A stretch of 64,000 nucleotides of DNA from Hydrogenophaga sp. GTDB lineage: Bacteria > Pseudomonadota > Gammaproteobacteria > Burkholderiales > Burkholderiaceae_C. Positions 10,795 through 19,342 of this stretch are shown piece by piece. Position numbers and translations under genes: made by a program. Each line of letters opens with the position of its first letter. The first letter of the stretch is position 1. The DNA is taken from contig NZ_JADMKB010000027.1 in NCBI RefSeq assembly GCF_018780075.1, positions 1 through 64,000 of the forward strand. The letters are read 5' to 3'. The notes beneath the pieces were generated by a model, which saw nothing but the letters and a program-made list of their open reading frames with translations, did not search any database and was not told the DNA's origin.

Positions 10795-11646
10795 ATGAAA
10801 CTCTTTCGACACGGCCCACAGGGCGCAGAACAACCCGGTCTGATCGACGCCAGCGGCGCGCTGCGCGACCTCTCGGGCGTGGTGGCGGACATCGGCCCGG
10901 CCACCCTGGGGCGTGATTCTATGTCCCGGCTGGCGGCGCTGAATCCGGCGTCGCTGCCCCTGCTGCCCGCCGACACCCGCCTGGGCGCCTGTGTGGGCGG
11001 GGTGGGCAACGTGGTCTGCATCGGTCTGAACTACGCCGACCACGCGGCCGAAGCCGGTCTGAAGGCGCCCGGCCAGCCCATCGTGTTCAACAAGCACAAC
11101 GGCGCCATCAGCGGCCCGACCGACGACGTGTGGCTCGCGCCCGGCTCGGAAAAGCTGGACTGGGAGGTGGAGCTGGGCATCGTGATCGGCGAGCGGGCGT
11201 TCCACGTGAGCGAGGCGGACGCCCTGCAACACGTGGCCGGCTTCTGCCTGGTCAACGACGTGTCCGAGCGGGCCTACCAGATCGAATACGAGGGCCAGTG
11301 GACCAAGGGCAAGAGCTACCCGACGCATTGCCCCATCGGCCCCTGGCTGGTCACGCCCGACGAGCTGGGCGACCCGCAGAACGTGGACCTGTGGCTGGAC
11401 GTGAACTGCGTGCGCCGCCAGACCGGCAACACCCGCACCATGATCTTCGGCGTGGCGCAGATCGTGAGTTACCTGAGCCGTTTCATGGCCTTGCAGCCGG
11501 GTGACGTGATCCCCACCGGCACGCCACCGGGCGTGGGCATGGGCATGAAGCCGCCGACCTACCTGAAGGTGGGCGACGTGGTGACCCTGGGCGGGCGCGG
11601 CCTGGGCGAGCAGCGCCAGGTGGTGGTGGCCAGCCCCGCCCGCTGA
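10795..11646 (+). CDS. fumarylacetoacetate hydrolase family protein
   Basis: VCIGLNYADHAAEAGLKAPGQPIVFNKHNGAISGPTDDVWLAPGSEKLDWEVELGIVIG...GDVIPTGTPPGVGMG. Confidence 0.93.
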   Translation: MKLFRHGPQGAEQPGLIDASGALRDLSGVVADIGPATLGRDSMSRLAALNPASLPLLPADTRLGACVGGVGNVVCIGLNYADHAAEAGLKAPGQPIVFNKHNGAISGPTDDVWLAPGSEKLDWEVELGIVIGERAFHVSEADALQHVAGFCLVNDVSERAYQIEYEGQWTKGKSYPTHCPIGPWLVTPDELGDPQNVDLWLDVNCVRRQTGNTRTMIFGVAQIVSYLSRFMALQPGDVIPTGTPPGVGMGMKPPTYLKVGDVVTLGGRGLGEQRQVVVASPAR

Positions 11647-11994
11647 TCAGGGCGTGTGGGAGGACTGCGCGGCGGCCGCGCTGGCCGTGGCGGCCCGGGC
11701 TTGCTGGTGCGCCCACTTGCTGGCGAACTGCTGCACCTCGCCCATGCGGCGCGCGAGGTCGGCGCCCAGGTGGGTGAGGCGGTAGCCGTCGCCTGTGTGG
11801 TCCACCAGCCGGGCGGCACGCAGCTCTTTCAGGCGGGTGTTGAGGGTGTTGGGGGTGACGCCACCCACGCTGTCCTGCAGCAGGCGGAAGGTCTGTGGGT
11901 GCCCATCGCTCAAGGCCCAGATCACGCGCATCGCGTAGCGCGATTCCAGCAAGTCGAAGAGCTGAATCACCGCGGCCTTGTCTTTGGATGCCAT
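11647..11994 (-). CDS. HxlR-family winged-helix transcriptional regulator
   Basis: IQLFDLLESRYAMRVIWALSDGHPQTFRLLQDSVGGVTPNTLNTRLKELRAARLVDHTGDGYRLTHLGADL. Confidence 0.8.
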   Translation of the reverse strand: MASKDKAAVIQLFDLLESRYAMRVIWALSDGHPQTFRLLQDSVGGVTPNTLNTRLKELRAARLVDHTGDGYRLTHLGADLARRMGEVQQFASKWAHQQARAATASAAAAQSSHTP

Positions 11995-12159
11995 GCTGTG
12001 TCTCCTGTCAGCCAACCTCTGTCGGGCTGGCTGAGGTCCACTATAGGGACATCCGGCCCTTGCTAGCAGTTTGCTAGCTGCGTGCGGTGCAGCAATGTGG
12101 CGCAAAGACCCACGATCAGGATTTACCCCGATTGCGCCCCCCGGGGCGGGGAGGGGGCC

Positions 12160-12690
12160 TTACGGCCGATAAACCCGGCGCAGCAAGGCTTTGAGGGTGT
12201 CCAGCTCTTTCGCCGAGAGCCGGCTGGCCACGTCGATCTCCAGCTGGGTGGCGGTGGCCTGGGCGCTCTTTTGCAGCTTCTTGCCGGCGGGCGAGAGGTG
12301 CAGGCCCTGGGCGCGGCGGTCGGTGGGGTGGGGCCGGCGCTCGATCAGCCCGCGCTTGTCCAGGCTTTTGATCATGCCGACCAGGTTGGGCGGCAGGATG
12401 TCCAGCGCGACGCAGAGCTGGCGCGAGGTGATGCCGGGGTTGTGGGCGATGAGCGTGAGCACCGAGAAGTCCACCGGGCGCAGGCCGAAGGGCGCCATGC
12501 GCTGCAGGAATACGCCGATCACGGCCAGCGCCGCGCGCCGGGCGTTGTAGCCCAGCAGGGATTCGAGGTAACTGGTGTCGATGCCAGCGTCGCTGTCGGT
12601 GGTGGCGGACGACTTCGGTGCCGTGCCGGTGGCGGTCTTGCGGGCAGCGCGCGGGCGGCGCAGGGTGTTGGCAACGGTCGTTTCGGGCAT
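12160..12690 (-). CDS. MarR-family transcriptional regulator
   Basis: LAVIGVFLQRMAPFGLRPVDFSVLTLIAHNPGITSRQLCVALDILPPNLVGMIKSLDKRGLIERRPHPTDRRAQGLHLSPAG. Confidence 0.9.
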   Translation of the reverse strand: MPETTVANTLRRPRAARKTATGTAPKSSATTDSDAGIDTSYLESLLGYNARRAALAVIGVFLQRMAPFGLRPVDFSVLTLIAHNPGITSRQLCVALDILPPNLVGMIKSLDKRGLIERRPHPTDRRAQGLHLSPAGKKLQKSAQATATQLEIDVASRLSAKELDTLKALLRRVYRP

Positions 12691-12735
12691 GGTTGCCAAG
12701 GATAACGGTATCGTGATCGGCTTCTCAGGGGGTTG

Positions 12736-14445
12736 TCACCCGGCCAGCGTGTGTTCCATCATCGCCAGCCGCATCTGGAACTCGGGCCAGACCCAGCGCC
12801 AGAAGCCGGTCTGCGCGGTCTGCCAGCGGGTGGTGTCCGAACCCGGCGTGGCGCCGATGCGCGCCCAGGCCCAGGCCATCAGCAGCATCGCCACGGCGCG
12901 CAGGAAATCATCGGCCAGCCAGTGCGGCAGGTCGGCCGGCGCGTCTTTCGAGGTGGTGCGCGGCAGCAGGCGCTCGCGCAGGAAGGTGGCAAAGCCGTCG
13001 AGTTGCGCTTTCACGCGCCGGGCCTGTTCGTCGTCACCGAGCTCCGCGCCGATGTCGGCCAGCAGCTGCAGCAGCGCCGCAGCGCCGTCGGGCAGGGTCT
13101 TGCGCAGCAGCAGGTCGATCGCCTGGATCTCGTTCGTGCCCTCGTAGATCATGGCCACGCGCGCGTCGCGCACGATCTGCTCGATGCCCCATTCGCGCAC
13201 GAAGCCGTGGCCGCCGAACACCTGCAGGCAGGCGCTGGCGCCGTGGAAGGCCTGGTCGGTCCAGGCCGCCTTGAGCACCGGGGTGACCAGGGTGCACCAG
13301 CGGCTGGCGAGCCCGCGACGCGCAGCGTCGCCGTGGTGCTTGAGGATGTCCAGTTCCAGCGCGGTGCGGTAGGCGACGACGCGGCCGGCGTCCACCCAGG
13401 CGCGCTGCGCGTCGAGGATACGGCGCATGGCGGGGTGTTGTTCGATCAGATCCGCTTCACCCGCTTTGGCGCTGCCACCCGGCGCGCGCATCTGGCGGCG
13501 TTCTTTCGAGTAGGCGTCGGCCTTCTGCCAGGCCGCATCGAGCAGGCCGATGCCCTGCAGGCCCACGTGCAGGCGGGCGGCGTTCATCATCACGAACATC
13601 GCGTTCAGGCCCTTGCCGGGCTCGCCCACGATCCAGCCCGGGGCTTCGTCGAAACGCATCACGCAGGTGGGGCTGCCGTGCAGGCCCATTTTTTCTTCGA
13701 TGCGTTCGCAGACCACCGCGCTTCTGGATCCGTCCTCGTAGAACTTGGGCACCAGGAACAGCGACAGGCCCTTGGGGCCGGGCGGGCTGTCGGGCAGGCG
13801 CGCCAGCACCAGGTGCACGATGTTGTCGGTCAGGTCGTGCTCGCCGCCGGAAATGAAGATCTTGGTGCCGGAGAGGGCAAAGCGGCCGTCGGCCATCGGC
13901 ACGGCCTTGGTGCGGCACAGGCCCAGGTCCGAGCCCGCGTGCGGCTCGGTCAGGCACATGGTGGCCAGCCATTCGCCGGTGGCGAGCTTCTCCAGGTAAC
14001 GCGCCTTCAGTTCGGGCGAGGCGTGGTGCTTGATGCATTCGTAGGCGCCGTGCAGCAGGCCGGGCGCCATGGTCCAGCCGTGGTTGGCGGCGCTCAGGTT
14101 TTCGTACAGCATGGCCTCCAGCACGGCCGGCAGGCCCTGGCCGCCGTCTTCGGTGGCGCAGGCCAGCGACGGCCAGCCGGCCTGCCAGAAGGCCTGGTAG
14201 GCGTCGCGGAAACCGGGCGGCATGGTGACGGCGCCAGCCTTCCACTGCGCGCCCACCTCGTCGCCCTCGCGGCTGAGCGGGGCGATCACCTCGCCCACGA
14301 ACTTGCCGGCTTCGTCCGTCACCTGCACCAGCAGGTCCTCATCGACATCGGCGTAGGCGGGCAGGGCGGCGAGCTGCTGCGGCGCCTGCAGCACGTGCTG
14401 CAGGATGAAACGTTGTTCGGCGGGCTGGGGCTGGTAGGCGTTCAT
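12736..14445 (-). CDS. acyl-CoA dehydrogenase (long, DmdC-like subfamily)
   Basis: 569 aa; LATMCLTEPHAGSDLGLCRTKAVPMADGRFALSGTKIFISGGEHDLTDNIVHLVLAR; ends with FGGHGFVREWGIEQIVRDARVAMIYEGTNEIQAIDLLLRK. Confidence 0.93.
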   Translation of the reverse strand: MNAYQPQPAEQRFILQHVLQAPQQLAALPAYADVDEDLLVQVTDEAGKFVGEVIAPLSREGDEVGAQWKAGAVTMPPGFRDAYQAFWQAGWPSLACATEDGGQGLPAVLEAMLYENLSAANHGWTMAPGLLHGAYECIKHHASPELKARYLEKLATGEWLATMCLTEPHAGSDLGLCRTKAVPMADGRFALSGTKIFISGGEHDLTDNIVHLVLARLPDSPPGPKGLSLFLVPKFYEDGSRSAVVCERIEEKMGLHGSPTCVMRFDEAPGWIVGEPGKGLNAMFVMMNAARLHVGLQGIGLLDAAWQKADAYSKERRQMRAPGGSAKAGEADLIEQHPAMRRILDAQRAWVDAGRVVAYRTALELDILKHHGDAARRGLASRWCTLVTPVLKAAWTDQAFHGASACLQVFGGHGFVREWGIEQIVRDARVAMIYEGTNEIQAIDLLLRKTLPDGAAALLQLLADIGAELGDDEQARRVKAQLDGFATFLRERLLPRTTSKDAPADLPHWLADDFLRAVAMLLMAWAWARIGATPGSDTTRWQTAQTGFWRWVWPEFQMRLAMMEHTLAG

Positions 14446-14465
14446 GAGGTCGTGTGTGGGATGGA

Positions 14466-15149
14466 TCAGCGGTCGCGGGTGGCTTCCTGGGTCTTGTCGG
14501 GCGAGCCTTCGAGCCCGGCCAGCAGCGCCTTGTTGCTGCCGGGAATGACCATCTGGAACTTGTTGTCCACGGTGGTGTATTCGTAGTAGCCCATGCGCGC
14601 GATCGGCTGCATCTTGAGCACATCGACCATGCCGTTGCCGTCGATGTACTGGTCGTCGATGTGGATGCCCACCACGCGGCCGAACACCACGTCCACCGTG
14701 CCCATGGGCGGGCGGCCCGGGAAGCGCACGGTGTTGAGGTATTCACATTCGAACTGGATCGGCGAGCCCTTGACACGTTTGGGTTTGACGAGCCGGCTCT
14801 CCAGCTTCTCCAGCCCGGCGCGTTCAAATTCATCGACACCGTGCGGCAACTCCTCGGCGCTGATGTTGACCGCCTCGCGCAGCGCGAAGGTCGCCATGTT
14901 CCAGACGAACTGGCCCATCTGCTCGGCGTTGCGCACCGAGTCCTTGCGCTCACCCTGCGTGCTCTGGTTGGCGCTGAACATGACGATCGGCGGGTCGAAG
15001 GTCACGTTCTGGAACTGGCTGTAGGGCGCGAGGTTGTCGCGGCCCAGCGCGTCCACCGTGGAGATCCAGCCGATGGGGCGCGGGACCACGCAGGACTTGA
15101 ACGGGTTGTGCGGCAGGCCATGGGGCGTCTGGCCCGGTTCGTAGTACAT
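14466..15149 (-). CDS. flavin reductase-like domain protein
   Basis: SCVVPRPIGWISTVDALGRDNLAPYSQFQNVTFDPPIVMFSANQ. Confidence 0.88.
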   Translation of the reverse strand: MYYEPGQTPHGLPHNPFKSCVVPRPIGWISTVDALGRDNLAPYSQFQNVTFDPPIVMFSANQSTQGERKDSVRNAEQMGQFVWNMATFALREAVNISAEELPHGVDEFERAGLEKLESRLVKPKRVKGSPIQFECEYLNTVRFPGRPPMGTVDVVFGRVVGIHIDDQYIDGNGMVDVLKMQPIARMGYYEYTTVDNKFQMVIPGSNKALLAGLEGSPDKTQEATRDR

Positions 15150-15180
15150 GGCGGTGCTCCGTTCGGTGGACGTTCGGGGA

Positions 15181-16905
15181 TCAGCGGCAGACGAAGCTGG
15201 ACGCGTCTTCCGTTGGCCCCGATCCCTTGTAGGTCGCGACCGTGGGGTAGGCGCACAGCGGGCGGCTGCGGTTGGGCGCCCAGCTGGCCGGCACCTCGGT
15301 GTTTTCGCCGCCGGGGTTGCCCGCGCCGCGCGCCGTGGCTACCACGGCCTGCGGCGCCTGGCCCTGCTCGACCCACTTGACCAGGGGCGAGAGCAGGTCG
15401 AACTGGTCGGTGGACAGGCCGCCGCTGCAGTGCGCCATGCCGGGCACCGGGAAGAAGCGTGCGAAACCGTCGGCCTTTCCACCCAGTGCCTGGTCCAGGC
15501 GCAGCATCCACTGGCGGGTGTCTTCGGCGGAGAAGATCGCGTCGGCCACGCCGTGGTAGATCACCATCTTCGCGCCGCGGTCCTTCAGCTTGGCGAGGTT
15601 CACCGGATTCTCGTGACCGGGTGGGGTCATGAGCGACAGGCCCGATTCGCGGTACACGTCGCTGGTGGCGCTGAACATGGGCAGGCGGGCGGTGATGTCG
15701 ACCTTGAGCGGGTCGAACATGCCCGGCGGCACGCTGAACACGGTGCCGACCGACAGCGGGTCGAGCGCGACCGAGTTGGCGAACTTCCAGGTGCCCCAGT
15801 TGTCACCGGCCAGACCCGGATCGAAGGGGAAGGCGGCGTAGATCGACTGACCGCCGTTGGTGCGGCCGCCGGCGAACACGCTGGCGATCACCGTCTTCTG
15901 TGCCGCGCTCAGGCACTGCCCGTTGCGCTCGCCGGAGCAGGTGGGCACGCCGGTGTCCAGCTTGAAGCTGGCCTGGCAGGCCTGCATGGCCTGGACCATG
16001 CCGTCCTTCGCGCCGTCCAGCGCGTCGCATTTGCCCAGGATGGCGCTGGCCACCAGCTGGCGCTCGGCCTTGGTGAAGGCGCCGCCGAGGTCGGGGATCT
16101 TCGCGGTCGGGTTGAGCGGGTGTTGGGTGGTCGCACCGGCCACGGCCAGCGGCGCCCACTGCTGCGCACCCCAGAGCTGGGCCAGCGCGGCGTTGGGCAG
16201 GCGGTAGCCGGGTGCGCCGACGAGGTAGCCGTCGTAGGCCTGGCCGCGCGCGGCCTCGACCAGCGCGTGGCGGCCGCCGTTGGAGCAGCCGCCCAGGTAG
16301 GAGCGGTCCGGTCCCTTGCCGTAGGCCGTGGCGATCAGGGCCTTGGCCATGGGCGTGAGCTTGGCCACCGCCTGGTAGCCGTAGTCCAGCCGCGACTGGG
16401 CTTCCAGACCGAAGTAGGGCGTCTGCGGGCCCGAATGACCGGCGTCGGAGCTGATCACGGCAAAGCCTTGCATCAGCGCACCGGTCAGCGGGCCGCCGCC
16501 CAGCGCGCCGTCGGCCGTCTTCACCGAGCCGTCCAGGCCCCCGTTGCCCTGGTAGTAGAAGCGGCCGTTCCAGGCCTTGGGCAGGCGCATCTCGAAGCCG
16601 ATCGCGTAGTCGCGGTTGTCCGATCCCTTGCGCTTGTGCATGGCGCCTTTGACCAGGCAGTGTTCCGCCACGGGCTGGTTGCCCTGCTTCAGCTCGCCAA
16701 CCGGCACGGTGCTCACGGCGTCCACGGTGGTCTGGTCGAAGCGGAAGGACTGGGCCAGTTCGGCGCAGGTTTTCAGGGGCGCGCCGACAGCGGCGCTCAG
16801 GCGCGCGGTGCCGGCGGGGGCGGTGGGCGACGAGGAACAGGCGGCGAGGGTGATGCCGGTCAGGGTGGCGCCGGCGATGCGCAGGGAGCGGTGCAGGGAC
16901 TTCAT
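15181..16905 (-). CDS. tannase/feruloyl esterase family lipoprotein
   Basis: Signal/lipobox MKSLHRSLRIAGATLTGITLAACSSS; catalytic region SYLGGCSNGGRHALVEAARGQAYDGYLVGAPG; C-terminal MAHCSGG. Confidence 0.9.
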   Translation of the reverse strand: MKSLHRSLRIAGATLTGITLAACSSSPTAPAGTARLSAAVGAPLKTCAELAQSFRFDQTTVDAVSTVPVGELKQGNQPVAEHCLVKGAMHKRKGSDNRDYAIGFEMRLPKAWNGRFYYQGNGGLDGSVKTADGALGGGPLTGALMQGFAVISSDAGHSGPQTPYFGLEAQSRLDYGYQAVAKLTPMAKALIATAYGKGPDRSYLGGCSNGGRHALVEAARGQAYDGYLVGAPGYRLPNAALAQLWGAQQWAPLAVAGATTQHPLNPTAKIPDLGGAFTKAERQLVASAILGKCDALDGAKDGMVQAMQACQASFKLDTGVPTCSGERNGQCLSAAQKTVIASVFAGGRTNGGQSIYAAFPFDPGLAGDNWGTWKFANSVALDPLSVGTVFSVPPGMFDPLKVDITARLPMFSATSDVYRESGLSLMTPPGHENPVNLAKLKDRGAKMVIYHGVADAIFSAEDTRQWMLRLDQALGGKADGFARFFPVPGMAHCSGGLSTDQFDLLSPLVKWVEQGQAPQAVVATARGAGNPGGENTEVPASWAPNRSRPLCAYPTVATYKGSGPTEDASSFVCR

Positions 16906-16962
16906 GGACGGCCTTTGAATGGGGGAAGATTCACCCCGCCGGAGCGGGGCCGAAGACACGGC

Positions 16963-16993
16963 AAAAAAAGGGGGCGGCGGCGGGCCGCCCCGC
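16963..16993 (-). terminator. intrinsic terminator of the Bug-type gene
   Basis: Minus strand reads GGGGCGGC-ccgcc-GCCGCCCC followed by CTTTTTTT. Confidence 0.75.
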
Positions 16994-16998
16994 GCTCA

Positions 16999-17994
16999 TC
17001 AGGACTCGGCGGTGAAGCCGATCTTCTTGACCAGCGGGCCCCAGAGGTCGAAGTAGTACTTCATGCTCTTGGCCATCTCTTCCGGCGAGCCGCCGACCGG
17101 CACCATGGCGGAGATGGCCAGGCTGTCGATGACCGTCTTTTCCTTGAGCGCGGCGTTGATGGCCTGGTTGGCGCTGGTCACCACGGCCGCGGGGGTCTTG
17201 GCCGGCGCGTAGAAACCGAACCACTCCTCGACCACCAGGTCGGGGAAGCCCTGCTCGGCGAAGGTGGGCACCTCTGGCACGAAGGTCGAGCGCTGCTTGC
17301 CCGAGGTGGCGATGATGCGCAGCTTGCCGGCCTTGTGGTTGGGCAGGAAGTCGCCGTGGGGCGTGAACATGCTGGCGAGCTGGCCGCCGATCACGTCGGT
17401 GATGCCGGGGATGGAGCCACGGTAGGGCACGTGCTTGAGGTCCACGTTCGCTTCCAGGCCCAGCAGCGCGCCGAGGAAGTGCGGCGTGGAACCGGCGGCG
17501 GGCGAGCCGTAGTTGGCCAGCGTGGGGTTGGCCTTGCACCAAGCCAGGTAGTCCTTCACCGTCTTCACCGAGGCTGGCACCATCGGGCCGACGGCCAGGC
17601 CGTGCGCGAGCATCGAGGCCATGGCGACGGGCACCAGGTCCTTGAAGGGGTCGTAGCTCAGCTGCTTGTAGATGTGCGGGTAGATCGACATCATCGAATA
17701 CGGCGTGAGCAGCAGCGTGGCGCCATCGGGCGCGGCGTTCTTCACGGTTTCGACGGCGATGCGACCCGCGGCGCCGGTCTTGTTCTCCACCACGGCGGCG
17801 TTCTTGGTGTACGCCGAGCCGCCCAGCTTTTCGCCGATGCGGCGGCTGGTCACGTCGGCGCTGCCGCCGGCGGGAAAGCCGTTGACGATCTTCACCTGTT
17901 CGAGCCCCTGGGCAAAGGCGTGTTGCAGGCCGAGGCTGCCCAGCAGGGTGGAGCCGGCGGTGGCCTGGATGATCTGGCGGCGGTTGAGGGTCAT
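16999..17994 (-). CDS. tripartite tricarboxylate transporter substrate-binding protein (Bug family)
   Basis: TAT/Sec leader then QVKIVNGFPAGGSADVTSRRIGEKL...AAVVENKTGAAGRIAVETVKNAAPDGATLLL. Confidence 0.92.
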   Translation of the reverse strand: MTLNRRQIIQATAGSTLLGSLGLQHAFAQGLEQVKIVNGFPAGGSADVTSRRIGEKLGGSAYTKNAAVVENKTGAAGRIAVETVKNAAPDGATLLLTPYSMMSIYPHIYKQLSYDPFKDLVPVAMASMLAHGLAVGPMVPASVKTVKDYLAWCKANPTLANYGSPAAGSTPHFLGALLGLEANVDLKHVPYRGSIPGITDVIGGQLASMFTPHGDFLPNHKAGKLRIIATSGKQRSTFVPEVPTFAEQGFPDLVVEEWFGFYAPAKTPAAVVTSANQAINAALKEKTVIDSLAISAMVPVGGSPEEMAKSMKYYFDLWGPLVKKIGFTAES

Positions 17995-18040
17995 GGTGTT
18001 GTCTCCGGTGGTGGTGGTGAAAAAGGTGGCGGGAAAGGCA

Positions 18041-18460
18041 TCAGCTGCACAGGGCCCTGATGTCGGCGGGGATGGGGATGGCCTTGATGCGGTCGGGGTG
18101 GGCCGGGTCGCGCATGCAGAAGGCCCGGGTCTCTTCGCCCTCACAGATCAGCGTGTCGCCGCGCTTGACGATGTGCTTGTGGATCAGCACCTTCTCGCGC
18201 CACTCGGTGACGCTGGTGTGGACCTGCAGGCGCTCGCCGTAGGTGGCGGGGGTGAAGAATTTCGTGTGGATCTCCAGCAGCGGCGTGCCGATGATCCCCG
18301 TCGTTTTCTGCAGCTCGCGCCACGGCGGCACGTCGCAGCGCACGAAGAAGTTGAGCGACGAGGCGTCCATCCACTTGCTGAAGTTCGGGAAGAAGACGAT
18401 CCCGGCGGGATCGCAGTCGCCGAACATCACCTCGACCTCGTAAACGACGACCTTGCTCAT
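18041..18460 (-). CDS. acyl-CoA thioesterase (hotdog fold, 4-hydroxybenzoyl-CoA thioesterase-like)
   Basis: YEVEVMFGDCDPAGIVFFPNFSKWMDASSLNFF, hotdog D-x-D-x-x-G-I-V-F motif. Confidence 0.88.
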   Translation of the reverse strand: MSKVVVYEVEVMFGDCDPAGIVFFPNFSKWMDASSLNFFVRCDVPPWRELQKTTGIIGTPLLEIHTKFFTPATYGERLQVHTSVTEWREKVLIHKHIVKRGDTLICEGEETRAFCMRDPAHPDRIKAIPIPADIRALCS

Positions 18461-19224
18461 CAGCGTGGTGCCATTCTGAGTGCACCATCGAGGCGGATCA
18501 CCTCGCCGTTCAGGTGGCCGTTGCTCACGATGTGGGCGGCCAGTTCGGCGAACTCTTCCGGCTTGCCCAGGCGGTTCGGGAACGGGATGCTCTTGGCCAG
18601 CGACTCCTGCACGGCCTCGGGCAGCTCCTTCATCAGCGGCGTGGCGAACAGGCCGGGGGCGATGGTGCAGACGCGGATGCCGTGCTGCGCCAGGTCGCGC
18701 GCCATCGGCAATGTCATGCCGGCCACGCCGGCCTTGGACGCGCTGTAGGCCTGCTGGCCGACCTGGCCGTCGAAGGCCGCCACGCTGGCGGTGAACACCA
18801 TCACGCCGCGCTCACCGTCGTCCATCGGGTCGAGCTTGGCGCAGGCGGCGGCGAACAGGCGGGCCGCGTTGTAGGTGCCGATCAGGTTGACGTTGATCAC
18901 GCGGGCGAAGTCGGCCAGCGGGGCGGCGTTGCCGTCCCGGCCGACCACGCGTTTGGCGCTGCCGATGCCGGCGATCTGCATCAGGATGCGCGCCGGACCG
19001 TGGGCCGCCGCAGCGGCCTCGACCGCGGCCTCCATGCTGTCCGGGTCCGACACATTGCACTGCACGGCGACGCCGCCGATGTCGGCCGCCACGCGCTGCG
19101 CGTTCTCGAGGTTGAGGTCGAGCACCGCGACCTTGGCGCCCAGACGGGCCAGTTCGCGCGCGGTGGCCTCGCCGAGGCCGGAGCCACCACCGGTGACGAG
19201 GGCGGCGTGTCCTTTGATTTGCAT
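18460..19224 (-). CDS. SDR family NAD(P)-dependent dehydrogenase (3-hydroxyacyl-CoA dehydrogenase type 2-like)
   Basis: MQIKGHAALVTGGGSGLGEATARELARLGAKVAVLDLN; YSASKAGVAGMT; PFPNRLGKPEEFAELAAHIV. Confidence 0.9.
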   Translation of the reverse strand: MQIKGHAALVTGGGSGLGEATARELARLGAKVAVLDLNLENAQRVAADIGGVAVQCNVSDPDSMEAAVEAAAAAHGPARILMQIAGIGSAKRVVGRDGNAAPLADFARVINVNLIGTYNAARLFAAACAKLDPMDDGERGVMVFTASVAAFDGQVGQQAYSASKAGVAGMTLPMARDLAQHGIRVCTIAPGLFATPLMKELPEAVQESLAKSIPFPNRLGKPEEFAELAAHIVSNGHLNGEVIRLDGALRMAPR

Positions 19225-19268
19225 CGTGTTCTCCTAAAAAATGTTCGAAGCGCGTGCCTGGTTCGAGA

Positions 19269-19342
19269 ACACCGCGGAACCGGCTTTGCCGGGCCGCTGG
19301 TGTTGCCCCCTTGGGGGGTGACGCCGCAGGCGGCGCGGGGGG
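19269..19342 (-). repeat. 3'-adjacent covarying hairpin element, copy A
   Basis: ACACCGCGGAACCGGCTTTGCCGGGCCGCTGGTGT hairpin plus tail CCCCCTTGGGGGGTGACGCCGCAGGCGGCGCGGGGGG; abuts the stop codon of the CoA ligase; hairpin is the exact reverse complement of the copy E core. Confidence 0.85.

Noticed and set aside
12130-12165. GC-rich CGCCCCCCGGGGCGGGGAGGGGGCC as another copy of the 3' hairpin family
   Set aside because: Simple GC-rich inverted repeat without the CCGGCTTTGCCGG core or the conserved tail.
15148-18060. 970-aa + strand ORF
   Set aside because: Spans antisense of three well-supported genes (tannase-like, terminator region, Bug protein); low-complexity His/Gly/Arg-rich translation typical of shadow frames.
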